From: Fidelibacterota bacterium
Lineage (GTDB): Bacteria; Pseudomonadota; Alphaproteobacteria; Rhodospirillales; Rhodospirillaceae
Direction: 5' to 3'
Assembly (NCBI GenBank): GCA_947472795.1
Contig: CANJBL010000023.1
Coordinates: forward strand, 1 to 34,118
Length of the DNA stretch: 34,118 bases
The notes under the pieces were generated by a model that had not been told where the DNA came from, did not search any database, and worked only from the letters and a program-made list of their open reading frames with translations. The stretch's first letter is position 1. Each line of letters starts with the position of its first letter. Positions 1 to 6,877 of the stretch are shown here, piece after piece. The position numbers were made by a program, and so were the translations under genes.

Positions 1-216
1 AACGGCTACAACGAAAGCTTCAACGGCAAGCTCAGGGACGAATTACTGAACGGCGAGATCTTCTACAGTCTGAAGGAGGCAAAAGTAGTGATCGAACAAT
101 GGCGTAAGCACTACAACACCAAGCGGCCTCATTCATCGCTCGGCTATAGGCCGCCGGCGCCGGTGACCTATAGCCCGATACCAGTACCACTCGAACAGAG
201 CCAAAACATGCAGTAG
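1..216 (+). CDS. IS3-family transposase OrfB, C-terminal fragment (5' partial)
   Basis: Frame 1 is open from the first base to a TAG at 214-216 and gives 71 residues. They match the end of the IS3-family DDE integrase core. NGYNESFNGKLRDELLN carries the catalytic glutamate (E5) with a basic residue seven positions on (R12). It is followed by the family signature HYNTKRPHSSLGYRPP. The N-terminal part with the two catalytic aspartates lies outside the window. In IS3 elements OrfB is made by programmed frameshifting from OrfA, and the fused OrfAB catalyses copy-out/paste-in transposition. The start of a matching orfA is at 34037. The family assignment is firm. The exact IS name cannot be read from this fragment. 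Confidence 0.9.
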   Translation, partial: NGYNESFNGKLRDELLNGEIFYSLKEAKVVIEQWRKHYNTKRPHSSLGYRPPAPVTYSPIPVPLEQSQNMQ

Positions 217-223
217 ACTAACA

Positions 224-1060
224 TCACGACTGGTAAAGAAAATCGGTCAGGTCAAGCCCATCGTCGCTGGCGACAAAGTTCCACCACATGAGGCGCGGGG
301 CGTCGAGCGCAGCGCCGCCCAGGATCATCACGCGTGACTTTGTCTTGGCCGTCATCGTAACGGGAATGCCGGCGTTCAACACGGCCATCTGCAGGGCAGG
401 TACATCGGTACCGTCGAGGCTCACGGCGCCATCGACAACATAGATCGCCCGCTCGGCATGCTCCGCCGAGATCGCAAGTTCCGCGCCGGCTTCAAGGTCG
501 GCGTCCACGTAGAGTGTAGGGACAAGGACTTCCACGGGTGAGGTGACGCCATAGGCCGCGCCGGCAATGACGCGCAGAACGGCGCCCGTCATCTTCACCA
601 CCGGCAGCGTGGCGGCAGGATGATGTGTGAAACTGGCCGGCCCCTGTTCGGCGGACTTCGGCAAGGCGACCCAGGATTGGATGCCATGCACGCGGTGACC
701 AGCTTGGCGCAGGTCCTCCGGCGAGCGCTCCGAATGCACAATGCCCGTGCCAGCACTCATCCAGTTCATGGCGCCCGGCGTGATGAGTTGCACGCTGCCC
801 AGGCTGTCGCGATGCATGAATGACCCTTCAAACAGATAGGTCACCGTCGCTAAGCCAATATGAGGATGGGGGCGCACGTCGATGCCATGGCCGGGTTTGA
901 ACTCCGCCGGACCCATGTGATCGAAGAATACAAAAGGCCCGACGCTGCGGCGTTTCATGTACGGCAGGACGCGACCTACCTCGAAGTCACCGAGATCGCG
1001 GCGGCGCGGCGAGATAATCTGTTCGATGGAGGTCGTCAGAGGCTGGATTGGTTCGTTCAC
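224..1060 (-). CDS. Pirin family protein, C-terminus truncated by IS insertion
   Basis: The product has 278 residues as it stands. Pirins are bicupin proteins with one metal (usually Fe) in the N-terminal cupin; some are quercetinases, others redox-linked regulators. The cupin metal ligands are visible as H65 and H67 (RPHPHIG), H109 and E111 (GIVHSE), with the family sequence FDHMGP at 47-51. The end is abnormal. After MWWNFVAS, where long bacterial pirins usually continue for some 25 residues (an acidic/basic helix, then a FIPLP-like tail), the frame enters the IS repeat and stops at a TGA supplied by the IS. The catalytic cupin is intact, so residual function is possible. The start is a GTG at 1060, 21 bases after the histidine kinase stop, so the two genes are probably cotranscribed. 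The Shine-Dalgarno is weak and the start is uncertain by a few codons. Confidence 0.85.
   Translation of the reverse strand: MNEPIQPLTTSIEQIISPRRRDLGDFEVGRVLPYMKRRSVGPFVFFDHMGPAEFKPGHGIDVRPHPHIGLATVTYLFEGSFMHRDSLGSVQLITPGAMNWMSAGTGIVHSERSPEDLRQAGHRVHGIQSWVALPKSAEQGPASFTHHPAATLPVVKMTGAVLRVIAGAAYGVTSPVEVLVPTLYVDADLEAGAELAISAEHAERAIYVVDGAVSLDGTDVPALQMAVLNAGIPVTMTAKTKSRVMILGGAALDAPRLMWWNFVASDDGLDLTDFLYQS
231..254 (-). repeat. Right terminal inverted repeat of the IS
   Basis: The reverse complement of 254-231 reads TGACCTGACCGATTTTCTTT and ends ACCA. It pairs with TGACCTGACGGCTTTTTTTG ending TACC at 33972-33995. Nine terminal bases are identical and the rest is imperfect, as usual for IS3 ends. 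This fixes the chromosome junction at 254/255. Confidence 0.75.
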
Positions 1061-1061
1061 G

Positions 1062-1091
1062 ACGGTTTATCCAAAAACGGTTTATCCAAAA
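1062..1091. repeat. Perfect 15-bp tandem duplication across the kinase stop codon
   Basis: ACGGTTTATCCAAAA occurs twice back to back (1062-1076 and 1077-1091). On the minus strand it repeats the last codons and TAA of the histidine kinase gene. Because 15 is a multiple of three, a second in-frame TAA follows the first. It makes up most of the spacer before the pirin start. Confidence 0.9.
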
Positions 1092-2470
1092 GCTTTGACG
1101 GGCAGATCTTGTAGAACACGTGAGGCCGGAAGAGTGATGGTGACGGTTGTTCCCTGGCCGCGTGTGCTGGCAAGCGTCATGGTGCCGTCGTGCAGTTTGA
1201 CCAACTGATCGGCCAGAGGAAGACCCAGGCCAGTGCCTTGCACGCGTTGACGCTCGGTATCGCGGCTTTGCACAAACGGTTTCAGGACTTCGGCGAGTTC
1301 GTCGGAAGCAATTCCGATGCCAGTGTCGGATACACGCACCATAATGCCGCCGTCGGAGGTGCGGCTGGCCTCGATGCGGATGCGCCCGCCTGCGGGCGTG
1401 AATTTCACCGCGTTCGAAATGAGGTTGATCAAGACTTGATCGAGCTTGCGGGCATCCGCCATGACATTGGGCAAGTTGGCATCCAAGGCCATATCCAAAT
1501 GCAGTTTGGCGCCCGCGATGGAATGGTTCATCAGCAGAGCGGCTTTATCCACCAGGGCGGTGATCGAGGTGGGGGCTTCGTCGAGCTGGACCTGACCAGC
1601 TTCGACTTTGGAGAGGTCCAGGATGTCGTTGATGATGCCGACGAGATGCCGCCCGCTTTCATGGATGGCGCGCGCAAATTCCACGTACTGTGGATTGCCG
1701 ACAGGCCCTTTGAACTGGTTATGAATAACCTCGGAAAAGCCAATGATCGCATTGAGCGGGGTGCGAAGCTCATGGCTCATGTTGGCAAGGAAGCGCGTCT
1801 TGGCGCGGTTGGCAGCTTCGGCCTTGAAGGCAAGTTCTGTGTTCTGCAAGCGCAGGCGCACGCTGTCGATAAAGCCTTTGTAGCTATAGACGCCCCAGAC
1901 CAGCAGGAAGGCAACGAAGAAGGCCGTGTAAAGCCCGAGCGCCAGAGACGTGCCGCCTGCTGAAAAGCCGACGACAATCCAAGGCGGCGCAACGCCCAAC
2001 AGCACAAAAGCGAACATGGCAGCCGGAACGGCATACAACATCATCACCCCGCCGGCGGCCATGCCGGCGACAACCGTGCAGACCAAGATGTTTTCTTCCG
2101 GCTGGAGATGCGATGCCAGCAACAAGGCGCCAAGGGCACCCCACGCCATACCGAAGAACACAGACCAGATCGTGGCGCGTGTGATCGTGCGGTCGGTGAC
2201 TTTCGTCGGCCGGGCAACATTGCGATGGGTCACCCAAGACCACAGCTGCCACACGGCCGCAGCTTGGAGAAATGCGACCAGCGCTATCATTAGACTGCGC
2301 TCGGTCACCGCCGGCCAACAGGCCGTCGCGAGGATCACCGAGTTAAGAGCATGTACCGGTGCTGCGAAGGGTTGATGGCGCGCCATAGTGATGAGGCGCT
2401 CGGCATTGACCTCGCGCTCGATCTCAGGCGCAAGATCCGGTTTCAGCCAAAGGGCATGCCAGCGGGCCAC
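1082..2470 (-). CDS. Membrane sensor histidine kinase
   Basis: The 462-residue protein has an N-terminal hydrophobic region of about six transmembrane segments (roughly 40-196), then a short linker helix, a HisKA domain with the phosphorylatable H233 in FLANMSHELRTPLNAIIGFS, and a HATPase_c domain. The N box is at 350-358 (LISNAVKFT), the G1 box DTGIGI at 382-387 and the G2 box GTGLGLPL at 412-419. All catalytic elements are present. There is no receiver domain, no PAS domain and no adjacent response regulator, so it is an orphan kinase whose partner cannot be named. The core resembles the PleC/DivJ-like kinases common in alphaproteobacteria. The ligand is probably sensed within or near the membrane. 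The start is a GTG at 2470; a later start near residue 29 (MARHQPF) is possible. Two hairpin repeats lie just upstream. Confidence 0.88.
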   Translation of the reverse strand: MARWHALWLKPDLAPEIEREVNAERLITMARHQPFAAPVHALNSVILATACWPAVTERSLMIALVAFLQAAAVWQLWSWVTHRNVARPTKVTDRTITRATIWSVFFGMAWGALGALLLASHLQPEENILVCTVVAGMAAGGVMMLYAVPAAMFAFVLLGVAPPWIVVGFSAGGTSLALGLYTAFFVAFLLVWGVYSYKGFIDSVRLRLQNTELAFKAEAANRAKTRFLANMSHELRTPLNAIIGFSEVIHNQFKGPVGNPQYVEFARAIHESGRHLVGIINDILDLSKVEAGQVQLDEAPTSITALVDKAALLMNHSIAGAKLHLDMALDANLPNVMADARKLDQVLINLISNAVKFTPAGGRIRIEASRTSDGGIMVRVSDTGIGIASDELAEVLKPFVQSRDTERQRVQGTGLGLPLADQLVKLHDGTMTLASTRGQGTTVTITLPASRVLQDLPVKAFG

Positions 2471-2481
2471 GAATGGTTCTT

Positions 2482-2562
2482 CATCAAATTTATATTTGCG
2501 CGCTTTCGCGCACGGAATATTTCTATTTGTGCGCCTTCGCGCACGTACGCGGTCGCGCGCAC
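2482..2562 (-). promoter_or_regulatory. Repeated hairpin motifs upstream of the histidine kinase
   Basis: Read on the minus strand, GTGCGCGAAGGCGCAC (2544-2529) and GTGCGCGAAAGCGCGC (2513-2498) each contain a near-perfect GC stem around a 4-base loop. Each is followed by CAAATA, G or T, then AAAT. The two units are 31 bp apart, about three helical turns. A third, looser GTGCGC starts at 2562. They lie 12-90 bases before the kinase GTG, so they could be paired operator sites or leader stem-loops. No protein can be assigned. Confidence 0.45.
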
Positions 2563-2588
2563 GCCGTCAGTTTAAACCCTCCGCCGAG

Positions 2589-2622
2589 GCGAGGCCAGAA
2601 CCAAGGGCGGTTTTGGCCTCGC
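2589..2622. terminator. Long inverted repeat downstream of the PNPOx-like gene, possible terminator
   Basis: GCGAGGCCA (2589-2597) pairs perfectly with TGGCCTCGC (2614-2622), and AACC/GGTT extends the stem inside. It sits 67 bases past the stop of the minus-strand gene at 2689. There is no run of U after the stem on either strand, so intrinsic termination is uncertain. It may instead protect the mRNA end. Confidence 0.45.
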
Positions 2623-2688
2623 ATATATGAATCAAATGGATGAATTGCCGCCTACACGCCCGCAACGGCTGTCGCGCGGCCCGCCACT

Positions 2689-3195
2689 TCAGTGACGGAA
2701 ATGCACATCGGTGACGGTGCCGGCATGCGTGGGCGGGGTTTTGGTAATGTTGGCTTTGGCGATATCGAAAGCCAGGCGCACCATGCCGTGCTTGGAGACC
2801 CACACCCGCCCTTCGCTCGGCGCAAAACAGAGCATCGTGAGATGTGGATCTTCTTTGCCTTCCGGATACCACGCCGCAACCATCGGGCTCCAATAACGCT
2901 CGATGTGCTCTGGGCTGTGTACGGCGGTGAGGGTGCCGGTGACATCAGCAAAGACTTCGCGGTCCTTCGAGGTGAACACAAGCCGCGCATTCTTCAATGT
3001 GGCGGCTTCCTGCGCGAGATCGGTGAGTGTGCTGGCATAGAACCAGATGAGCCCCGTCTCCTTCTCGCAGAAAGCGGTCATGGGCTGGTGATGATGCTCG
3101 GGGACGTTGAGCCCAAGCATGGCGGTTTTGGTGCTCTCCAGATGGTCCCAGAACTCTTGCGTGGCTTCGTTCTCAGTGAGCTGTTTGTCGGCCAT
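2689..3195 (-). CDS. Pyridoxamine 5'-phosphate oxidase-like general stress protein
   Basis: The product has 168 residues and the split-barrel flavin-binding fold of the general stress protein 26 / PNPOx-like group. The typical pattern is an N-terminal helix (ATQEFWDHLES), a strand AMLGLNVP, HHQPMTAFCEKETGLIWFYA, NARLVFTSKD, VTGTLTAV, ERYWSPMVAAWYPEG and LTMLCFAPSEGRVW. Known members bind FMN or FAD and have been linked to oxidative and general stress. Their substrates are mostly unknown, and this is not the vitamin B6 enzyme PdxH. The frame is open further upstream, but the ATG at 3195 is preceded by GGAGG at normal spacing, so I place the start there. It is divergent from the lipoprotein gene at 3321. 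Confidence 0.8.
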   Translation of the reverse strand: MADKQLTENEATQEFWDHLESTKTAMLGLNVPEHHHQPMTAFCEKETGLIWFYASTLTDLAQEAATLKNARLVFTSKDREVFADVTGTLTAVHSPEHIERYWSPMVAAWYPEGKEDPHLTMLCFAPSEGRVWVSKHGMVRLAFDIAKANITKTPPTHAGTVTDVHFRH

Positions 3196-3320
3196 AGAAC
3201 CTCCGGCGTGCTTATAGGTGGCCTTGGCAAAACGAGCTGAGACTGGGCAATGTTCCGGCAGGCGTTGCCGTGTCACAATTGGCCGCAAGATGTTTTATAG
3301 TGACGGCGAAGGACAACGCG

Positions 3321-3734
3321 ATGCGCGTAAGACGACGTATATATTTGGCGCTTTTACCCCTCGCTGCGCTCGCAGGGTGCGCTCCCCAGCGAACCATGCA
3401 AATCATTCCCACGGGCGGGCCCTTTGCGGCGGCGGGCGTGAAGATCACGGCCGTCATGACCGGCAGCGGCAACAGCGGGCGGATCAAGTTTGACTTGCCT
3501 GCGGGCGTGACGTGCGAAGGCCCGTGGAACGTGGTGCCGGGTGGAGCGCTCAGCAATACGACGGGAGTGGGCGGTTACACGCGCTCAAACGTGGCGCGTG
3601 ACACGGGCACGGCCGTGGGGACGTGCGGCGGGGGCGTGACCTTCCAATTCGATTTCACGATCGATCCCGACACCAAGCGCGGTGAGGGGATGGGCAGGGA
3701 TTCGAATGGGAATTTTTACAGCGTCAGTTTTTGA
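3321..3734 (+). CDS. Small putative lipoprotein, unknown function
   Basis: The 137-residue product begins MRVRRRIYLALLPLAALAGC, a basic N-terminus, a hydrophobic stretch and the lipobox LAGC with lipidation cysteine C20. The mature part is Gly/Thr-rich and ends in strand-like segments (GTCGGGVTFQFDFTID, GNFYSVSF), suggesting a small all-beta periplasmic domain with two cysteines (TCEGPW and GTCGGG) that could form a disulphide. I do not recognise the family. The frame is open upstream to 3270, but the lipoprotein signal argues for the ATG at 3321. It converges on the protease gene with three bases between the stops. Confidence 0.7.
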   Translation: MRVRRRIYLALLPLAALAGCAPQRTMQIIPTGGPFAAAGVKITAVMTGSGNSGRIKFDLPAGVTCEGPWNVVPGGALSNTTGVGGYTRSNVARDTGTAVGTCGGGVTFQFDFTIDPDTKRGEGMGRDSNGNFYSVSF

Positions 3735-3737
3735 AGG

Positions 3738-4601
3738 TTATTTCTTCGCAGACGCGGTTTCCGTTGCGGGCCCCATGCCAATTCCGAGGGTTTTTAGTGC
3801 GTCGGCGATGGGTATGAAGAGATTCACGGCTGTTGGCAGACCGTACTGATCATGAAGGCCGATATCGACCAGCCCGATAACATTGCCGCTTTCATCGAAC
3901 ATAGGGCCGCCGCTATTGCCGTGTGTCACGCCCACGTCGCTCTGAATAAAGGGCCCTTCTTTTTCGCTGCGAAAAGCGCTCACGATACCCGCCGTAATGC
4001 TGCCCTCCTGTTTCTGACCAAGAGGTGAGCCTATGACGAAGACGGGTGCGGTCAATTTTGGATTTTGCAGCTGTAAGGGCAAGCCGGCAACGCCAGCAGA
4101 TTCGGTCTTAATGACTGCAACGTCGCGGCGAGAATTTGTGGCCAGGACCCGGCCCTCGATTTCATGACCATCGAAGAAGCGGATTTTCTGTGTGCTATAA
4201 CCTTCGACGACGTGATTGTTTGTCAGAAGCAGCGTATCCGAGATGTAAAAGCCCGAGCCCGAGCCGCCGGCATTCAGGACGGTAACGACCTGGCCACGCA
4301 GGGTATCAACTTGCTCGCGGAAAGGCGCGGTGCTGATTCGCAGAGGGATGATCTGAAAAAGCGCAGGGAGAGCCGCGCCCTGCGCGGGTGCAGCGGGTGC
4401 CGCAGCAGGCGCGTTAGGAGAAGGTGCGGATAACGGATCGGCCGGAGTCTTTGCTTCGGGGAAGAGATCGCCGCTTGCTGCCGGCGGACCGCCGCGCGGG
4501 TCTTTCACGGCTTCGATGAATTCGGGGTTTGAAAGCAAAACCTTTGCCGCTTCCTTAAAAGCCTCGCGCGGGGCTTCGACGCCATAGACTTTGCTGCCCA
4601 T
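3738..4601 (-). CDS. Trypsin-like serine protease, C-terminal catalytic part of a frameshifted gene
   Basis: The 287 residues hold a complete trypsin/DegP-type catalytic domain without a PDZ domain. The triad is H130 in LLLTNNHVVEG, D160 in NSRRDVAVIKTE and S230 in THGNSGGPMFD. Before it lies a Pro/Ala-rich linker (about 48-78). The frame stays open upstream of the first ATG, through WQVFDPLNKKIVFRGET, up to 4682, where it meets the stop of the next upstream frame. Dropping one base (A4683) joins it to the signal-peptide-bearing fragment at 4681-5142, giving one 467-residue secreted protease with triad H310, D340, S410. The intact protein would act in the periplasm or outside. As written, this fragment lacks an export signal, so either the gene is broken or the sequence has a one-base error. 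Confidence 0.85.
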   Translation of the reverse strand: MGSKVYGVEAPREAFKEAAKVLLSNPEFIEAVKDPRGGPPAASGDLFPEAKTPADPLSAPSPNAPAAAPAAPAQGAALPALFQIIPLRISTAPFREQVDTLRGQVVTVLNAGGSGSGFYISDTLLLTNNHVVEGYSTQKIRFFDGHEIEGRVLATNSRRDVAVIKTESAGVAGLPLQLQNPKLTAPVFVIGSPLGQKQEGSITAGIVSAFRSEKEGPFIQSDVGVTHGNSGGPMFDESGNVIGLVDIGLHDQYGLPTAVNLFIPIADALKTLGIGMGPATETASAKK

Positions 4602-4680
4602 ATTGAGGGCAATTTTGGCGCTTCCGGCGGTTTCGCCGCGGAAAACGATCTTTTTGTTGAGCGGATCGAAGACTTGCCAC

Positions 4681-5142
4681 TCAGACCGTAATCGTCGCGT
4701 CCATTTGTTGTTTAACGCTGCCGCAGCCGTTTTCTTTAAGGCTTTTTATAGCGGCGCCTACGAGAAGCTCGGCTCCCACTTCCTTGGTATCGAACAGGTT
4801 GGATTGGGCACTGGACAGCCGATAACCGGCGCGTGTCGCTTCATCGGTAAAAGTAGTTCCATAGTCAGTGGACGTGCGTGGATTGAAAGCATCGTCGGAG
4901 AAGATATCGTTGTGGTTTGCACCGGTGCAAAAAATGTCAAATGAGTATTGACCAATCACAGTCCGCGTCGGAACTTGAATGGCGAGCCGCGCGAAGGCCA
5001 TAGCCTTCGTCGCCACATCCACGCGAAACGGCGGTGGTGGTGGCGGCTCTTCTTTACGCGCGCGTTGGGCGGCAGACACTGGAATAGCGATAAGTGCGGC
5101 GCAGATCAGCAGCGCGGCAGACGATGAAAAGCGGCGAAGCAT
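4681..5142 (-). CDS. N-terminal part of the frameshifted secreted protease
   Basis: The 153 residues begin with a clear signal peptide (MLRRFSSSAALLICAALIAIPVSAAQ, cleavage near 25), then a basic and proline-rich stretch (RARKEEPPPPPP). A domain follows with the strand/loop pattern VIGQYSFDIFCTG, then DEATRAGYRLSS and GAELLVGAAIKSLKENGCG, and it ends ...DATITV at a TGA. Deleting the base at 4683 lets it run on as DATITVEWQVFDPLNKK into the catalytic fragment downstream. Such an N-terminal domain followed by EWQVFD fits one continuous protein, so I read both fragments as one gene. Alone, the fragment would be an exported protein with no enzymatic motif. Confidence 0.75.
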   Translation of the reverse strand: MLRRFSSSAALLICAALIAIPVSAAQRARKEEPPPPPPFRVDVATKAMAFARLAIQVPTRTVIGQYSFDIFCTGANHNDIFSDDAFNPRTSTDYGTTFTDEATRAGYRLSSAQSNLFDTKEVGAELLVGAAIKSLKENGCGSVKQQMDATITV

Positions 5143-5238
5143 GGCCGGATCCCCCTAAGACCTATCCCCCCGCCGCAATCATCGCGTGCGGGAGTAAGGA
5201 GTCAAGCGCGGAGCGGCTTACAGTTTAAAGACAGGGAC

Positions 5239-5439
5239 TTAGGAAGTGGGGTGTTGCTTGCGGAGCGCGATATGGATGAAACCGCCCAGCATGGCGGGTA
5301 CAAAAGCCTCAACGAACATAGGGATAAAGTTGCCCCAGGCGCCGCTCCAATAAGCTGCGCCGAGCCAGACGCCGATCCACACCAGCGCATTCAGGATGCG
5401 CAGATACAGTCGGCCCCTTGACGAAAGCGGCGCGCTCAA
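5239..5439 (-). CDS. Small two-TM membrane protein, coupled to tldD
   Basis: The 66-residue product has two hydrophobic segments (LNALVWIGVWLGAAYW, about 15-30, and FIPMFVEAFVPAMLGGFIHIAL, about 38-58) and a basic C-terminal tail. The start is a TTG at 5439 that overlaps the tldD stop (TTGA), so translation is probably coupled. I do not recognise a family, and short ORFs of this size can be spurious. The membrane pattern and the tight overlap favour a real gene. Confidence 0.5.
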   Translation of the reverse strand: MSAPLSSRGRLYLRILNALVWIGVWLGAAYWSGAWGNFIPMFVEAFVPAMLGGFIHIALRKQHPTS

Positions 5440-6869
5440 ATGGCGGTGCCGCCGACGGTGAGTTGTTCGATCTTCAGGGTCGGCTGGCCCACGCCGCAGG
5501 GCACGCCCTGGCCATCCTTGCCGCAGGTGCCGATGCCGGGGTCGAGCATCATATCGTTGCCGATCATGCTGACCTTAGTCATGACGTCGGGGCCGTTGCC
5601 GATGAGCGTGGCGCCTTTCACCGGCCGGCCGATCTTGCCGTCCTCGATCATGTAGGCTTCCGTGGCGGAGAAGACGAACTTGCCCGAGGTTATGTCCACC
5701 TGGCCGCCGCCGAAGCTGACGGCGTAGAGACCTTTCTTCACCGACTTGAGGATCTCTTGCGGATCGTGATCACCCCCCAGCATGAAGGTGTTGGTCATGC
5801 GCGGCATGGGGTGGTGGGCGTGGGATTGACGACGGCCATTGCCGGTGGGGCGCATGCCCATGAGGCGCGCATTCAGGCGGTCTTGCAGATAGCCCGTGAG
5901 GATGCCGTCTTCGATCAGTACCGTGCGCGAGGTGGGCGTGCCTTCATCATCGATGGTGAGTGAACCGCGGCGGTCGTTGAAGGTGCCGTCGTCGATGACG
6001 GTGACGCCCTTGGAGGCGACGCGCTGACCCATGAGGTTGGAGAAGGCAGACGTCTTTTTGCGGTTGAAATCGCCTTCGAGGCCATGGCCTACGGCTTCAT
6101 GCAGCAGGATACCGGGCCAGCCTGGCCCCAGCACCACGGGCATCTCGCCACCGGGTGCTTCGACGGACTCAAGATTCACCAACGCTTGGCGCAGGGCTTC
6201 ATCGACGCAAGCTTTCCAGCGCTCAGGCTTCAGGAACTCACCATAGAGCACGCGGCCACCAGTGCCGTAGCTGCCGGTCTCCATGCGGGTGCCGTCGCCG
6301 ACGACGATGCTTACATTCAAGCGCACGAGCGGGCGGATATCTGCCACGGCTTCGGCACCCGGGCGCATAATGTGCACGGCCTGCCATGAGCCGGCGAGCG
6401 ACGCGGTCACCTGCTTGATGCGCGGATCCTTGGCGCGGGCGTAGGCGTCGATCTCGGCAAGCGTTGCCACCTTCACATCGAAGGGCACGGCGGGGAGAGG
6501 ATTGGCGTCAGTGTAAAGTTGCTGGTTGGTGCCCGAAGGCGGTGCTGCGAGCGTGCCGCCGCTGCCGCTACGTACCGCTTTCACCGTGTCGCCGGCGCGC
6601 GCGATGGCTTGTTCGGTGAGCGTGCTGGCGTGGGCGAAGCCGGTGGTTTCACCGGAGACGGCGCGCAGGCCAAAGCCCTGCGAGGTATCGAAGCTCGCAT
6701 TCTTGATGCGTCCGTCGTCAAACAGGAAGTTCTCCGACTGGGCGTATTCGAGATACAGCTCGCCGTCGTCGCAGCCCTTCAGGGCGTTTGAGACAATCTT
6801 GTCCACCGCGCCCTTGTCCATGCCAGTCTTGGTGAAGAACAGATTTTCGGTTTCACGCACGTCGGCCAT
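5436..6869 (-). CDS. tldD: Metalloprotease TldD
   Basis: The 477-residue length is normal for TldD. TldD and TldE (PmbA) form a heterodimeric zinc protease that degrades unfolded peptides; in enterobacteria it matures microcin B17 and degrades the CcdA antitoxin. The TldD-specific HExxxH zinc motif is seen as H257-E-A-V-G-H262 (LLHEAVGHGLEGD), and the C-terminus has the cysteine-containing GTCGKDGQGVPCG region expected near the third ligand. No tldE/pmbA partner lies in the window. The frame is open far upstream, but the ATG at 6869 is preceded by AGGAGT and directly follows the heme A synthase stop (8 bases), so I start it there. The small membrane ORF follows with overlap. Confidence 0.93.
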   Translation of the reverse strand: MADVRETENLFFTKTGMDKGAVDKIVSNALKGCDDGELYLEYAQSENFLFDDGRIKNASFDTSQGFGLRAVSGETTGFAHASTLTEQAIARAGDTVKAVRSGSGGTLAAPPSGTNQQLYTDANPLPAVPFDVKVATLAEIDAYARAKDPRIKQVTASLAGSWQAVHIMRPGAEAVADIRPLVRLNVSIVVGDGTRMETGSYGTGGRVLYGEFLKPERWKACVDEALRQALVNLESVEAPGGEMPVVLGPGWPGILLHEAVGHGLEGDFNRKKTSAFSNLMGQRVASKGVTVIDDGTFNDRRGSLTIDDEGTPTSRTVLIEDGILTGYLQDRLNARLMGMRPTGNGRRQSHAHHPMPRMTNTFMLGGDHDPQEILKSVKKGLYAVSFGGGQVDITSGKFVFSATEAYMIEDGKIGRPVKGATLIGNGPDVMTKVSMIGNDMMLDPGIGTCGKDGQGVPCGVGQPTLKIEQLTVGGTAI

Positions 6870-6877
6870 GGAAACTC

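Larger units (their letters stand above)
1..254 (+). mobile_element. IS3-family insertion sequence, right (3') end, cut by window edge
   Basis: The first 216 bases encode the end of an IS3-type OrfB transposase, and the element closes at base 254 with a terminal inverted repeat ending in CA. Read in reverse from 254, this end starts TGACCTGAC, the same nine bases that open the IS end at 33972. The two partial elements are therefore very probably copies of one IS in the same orientation. The element has inserted into the 3' end of the pirin gene, whose reading frame runs into the repeat. The middle of the IS is absent from the window. Confidence 0.85.

Noticed and set aside
2482-2562. A CRISPR-like array before the histidine kinase
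   Set aside because: There are only two or three short units with no variable spacers of regular size, and no cas genes nearby.
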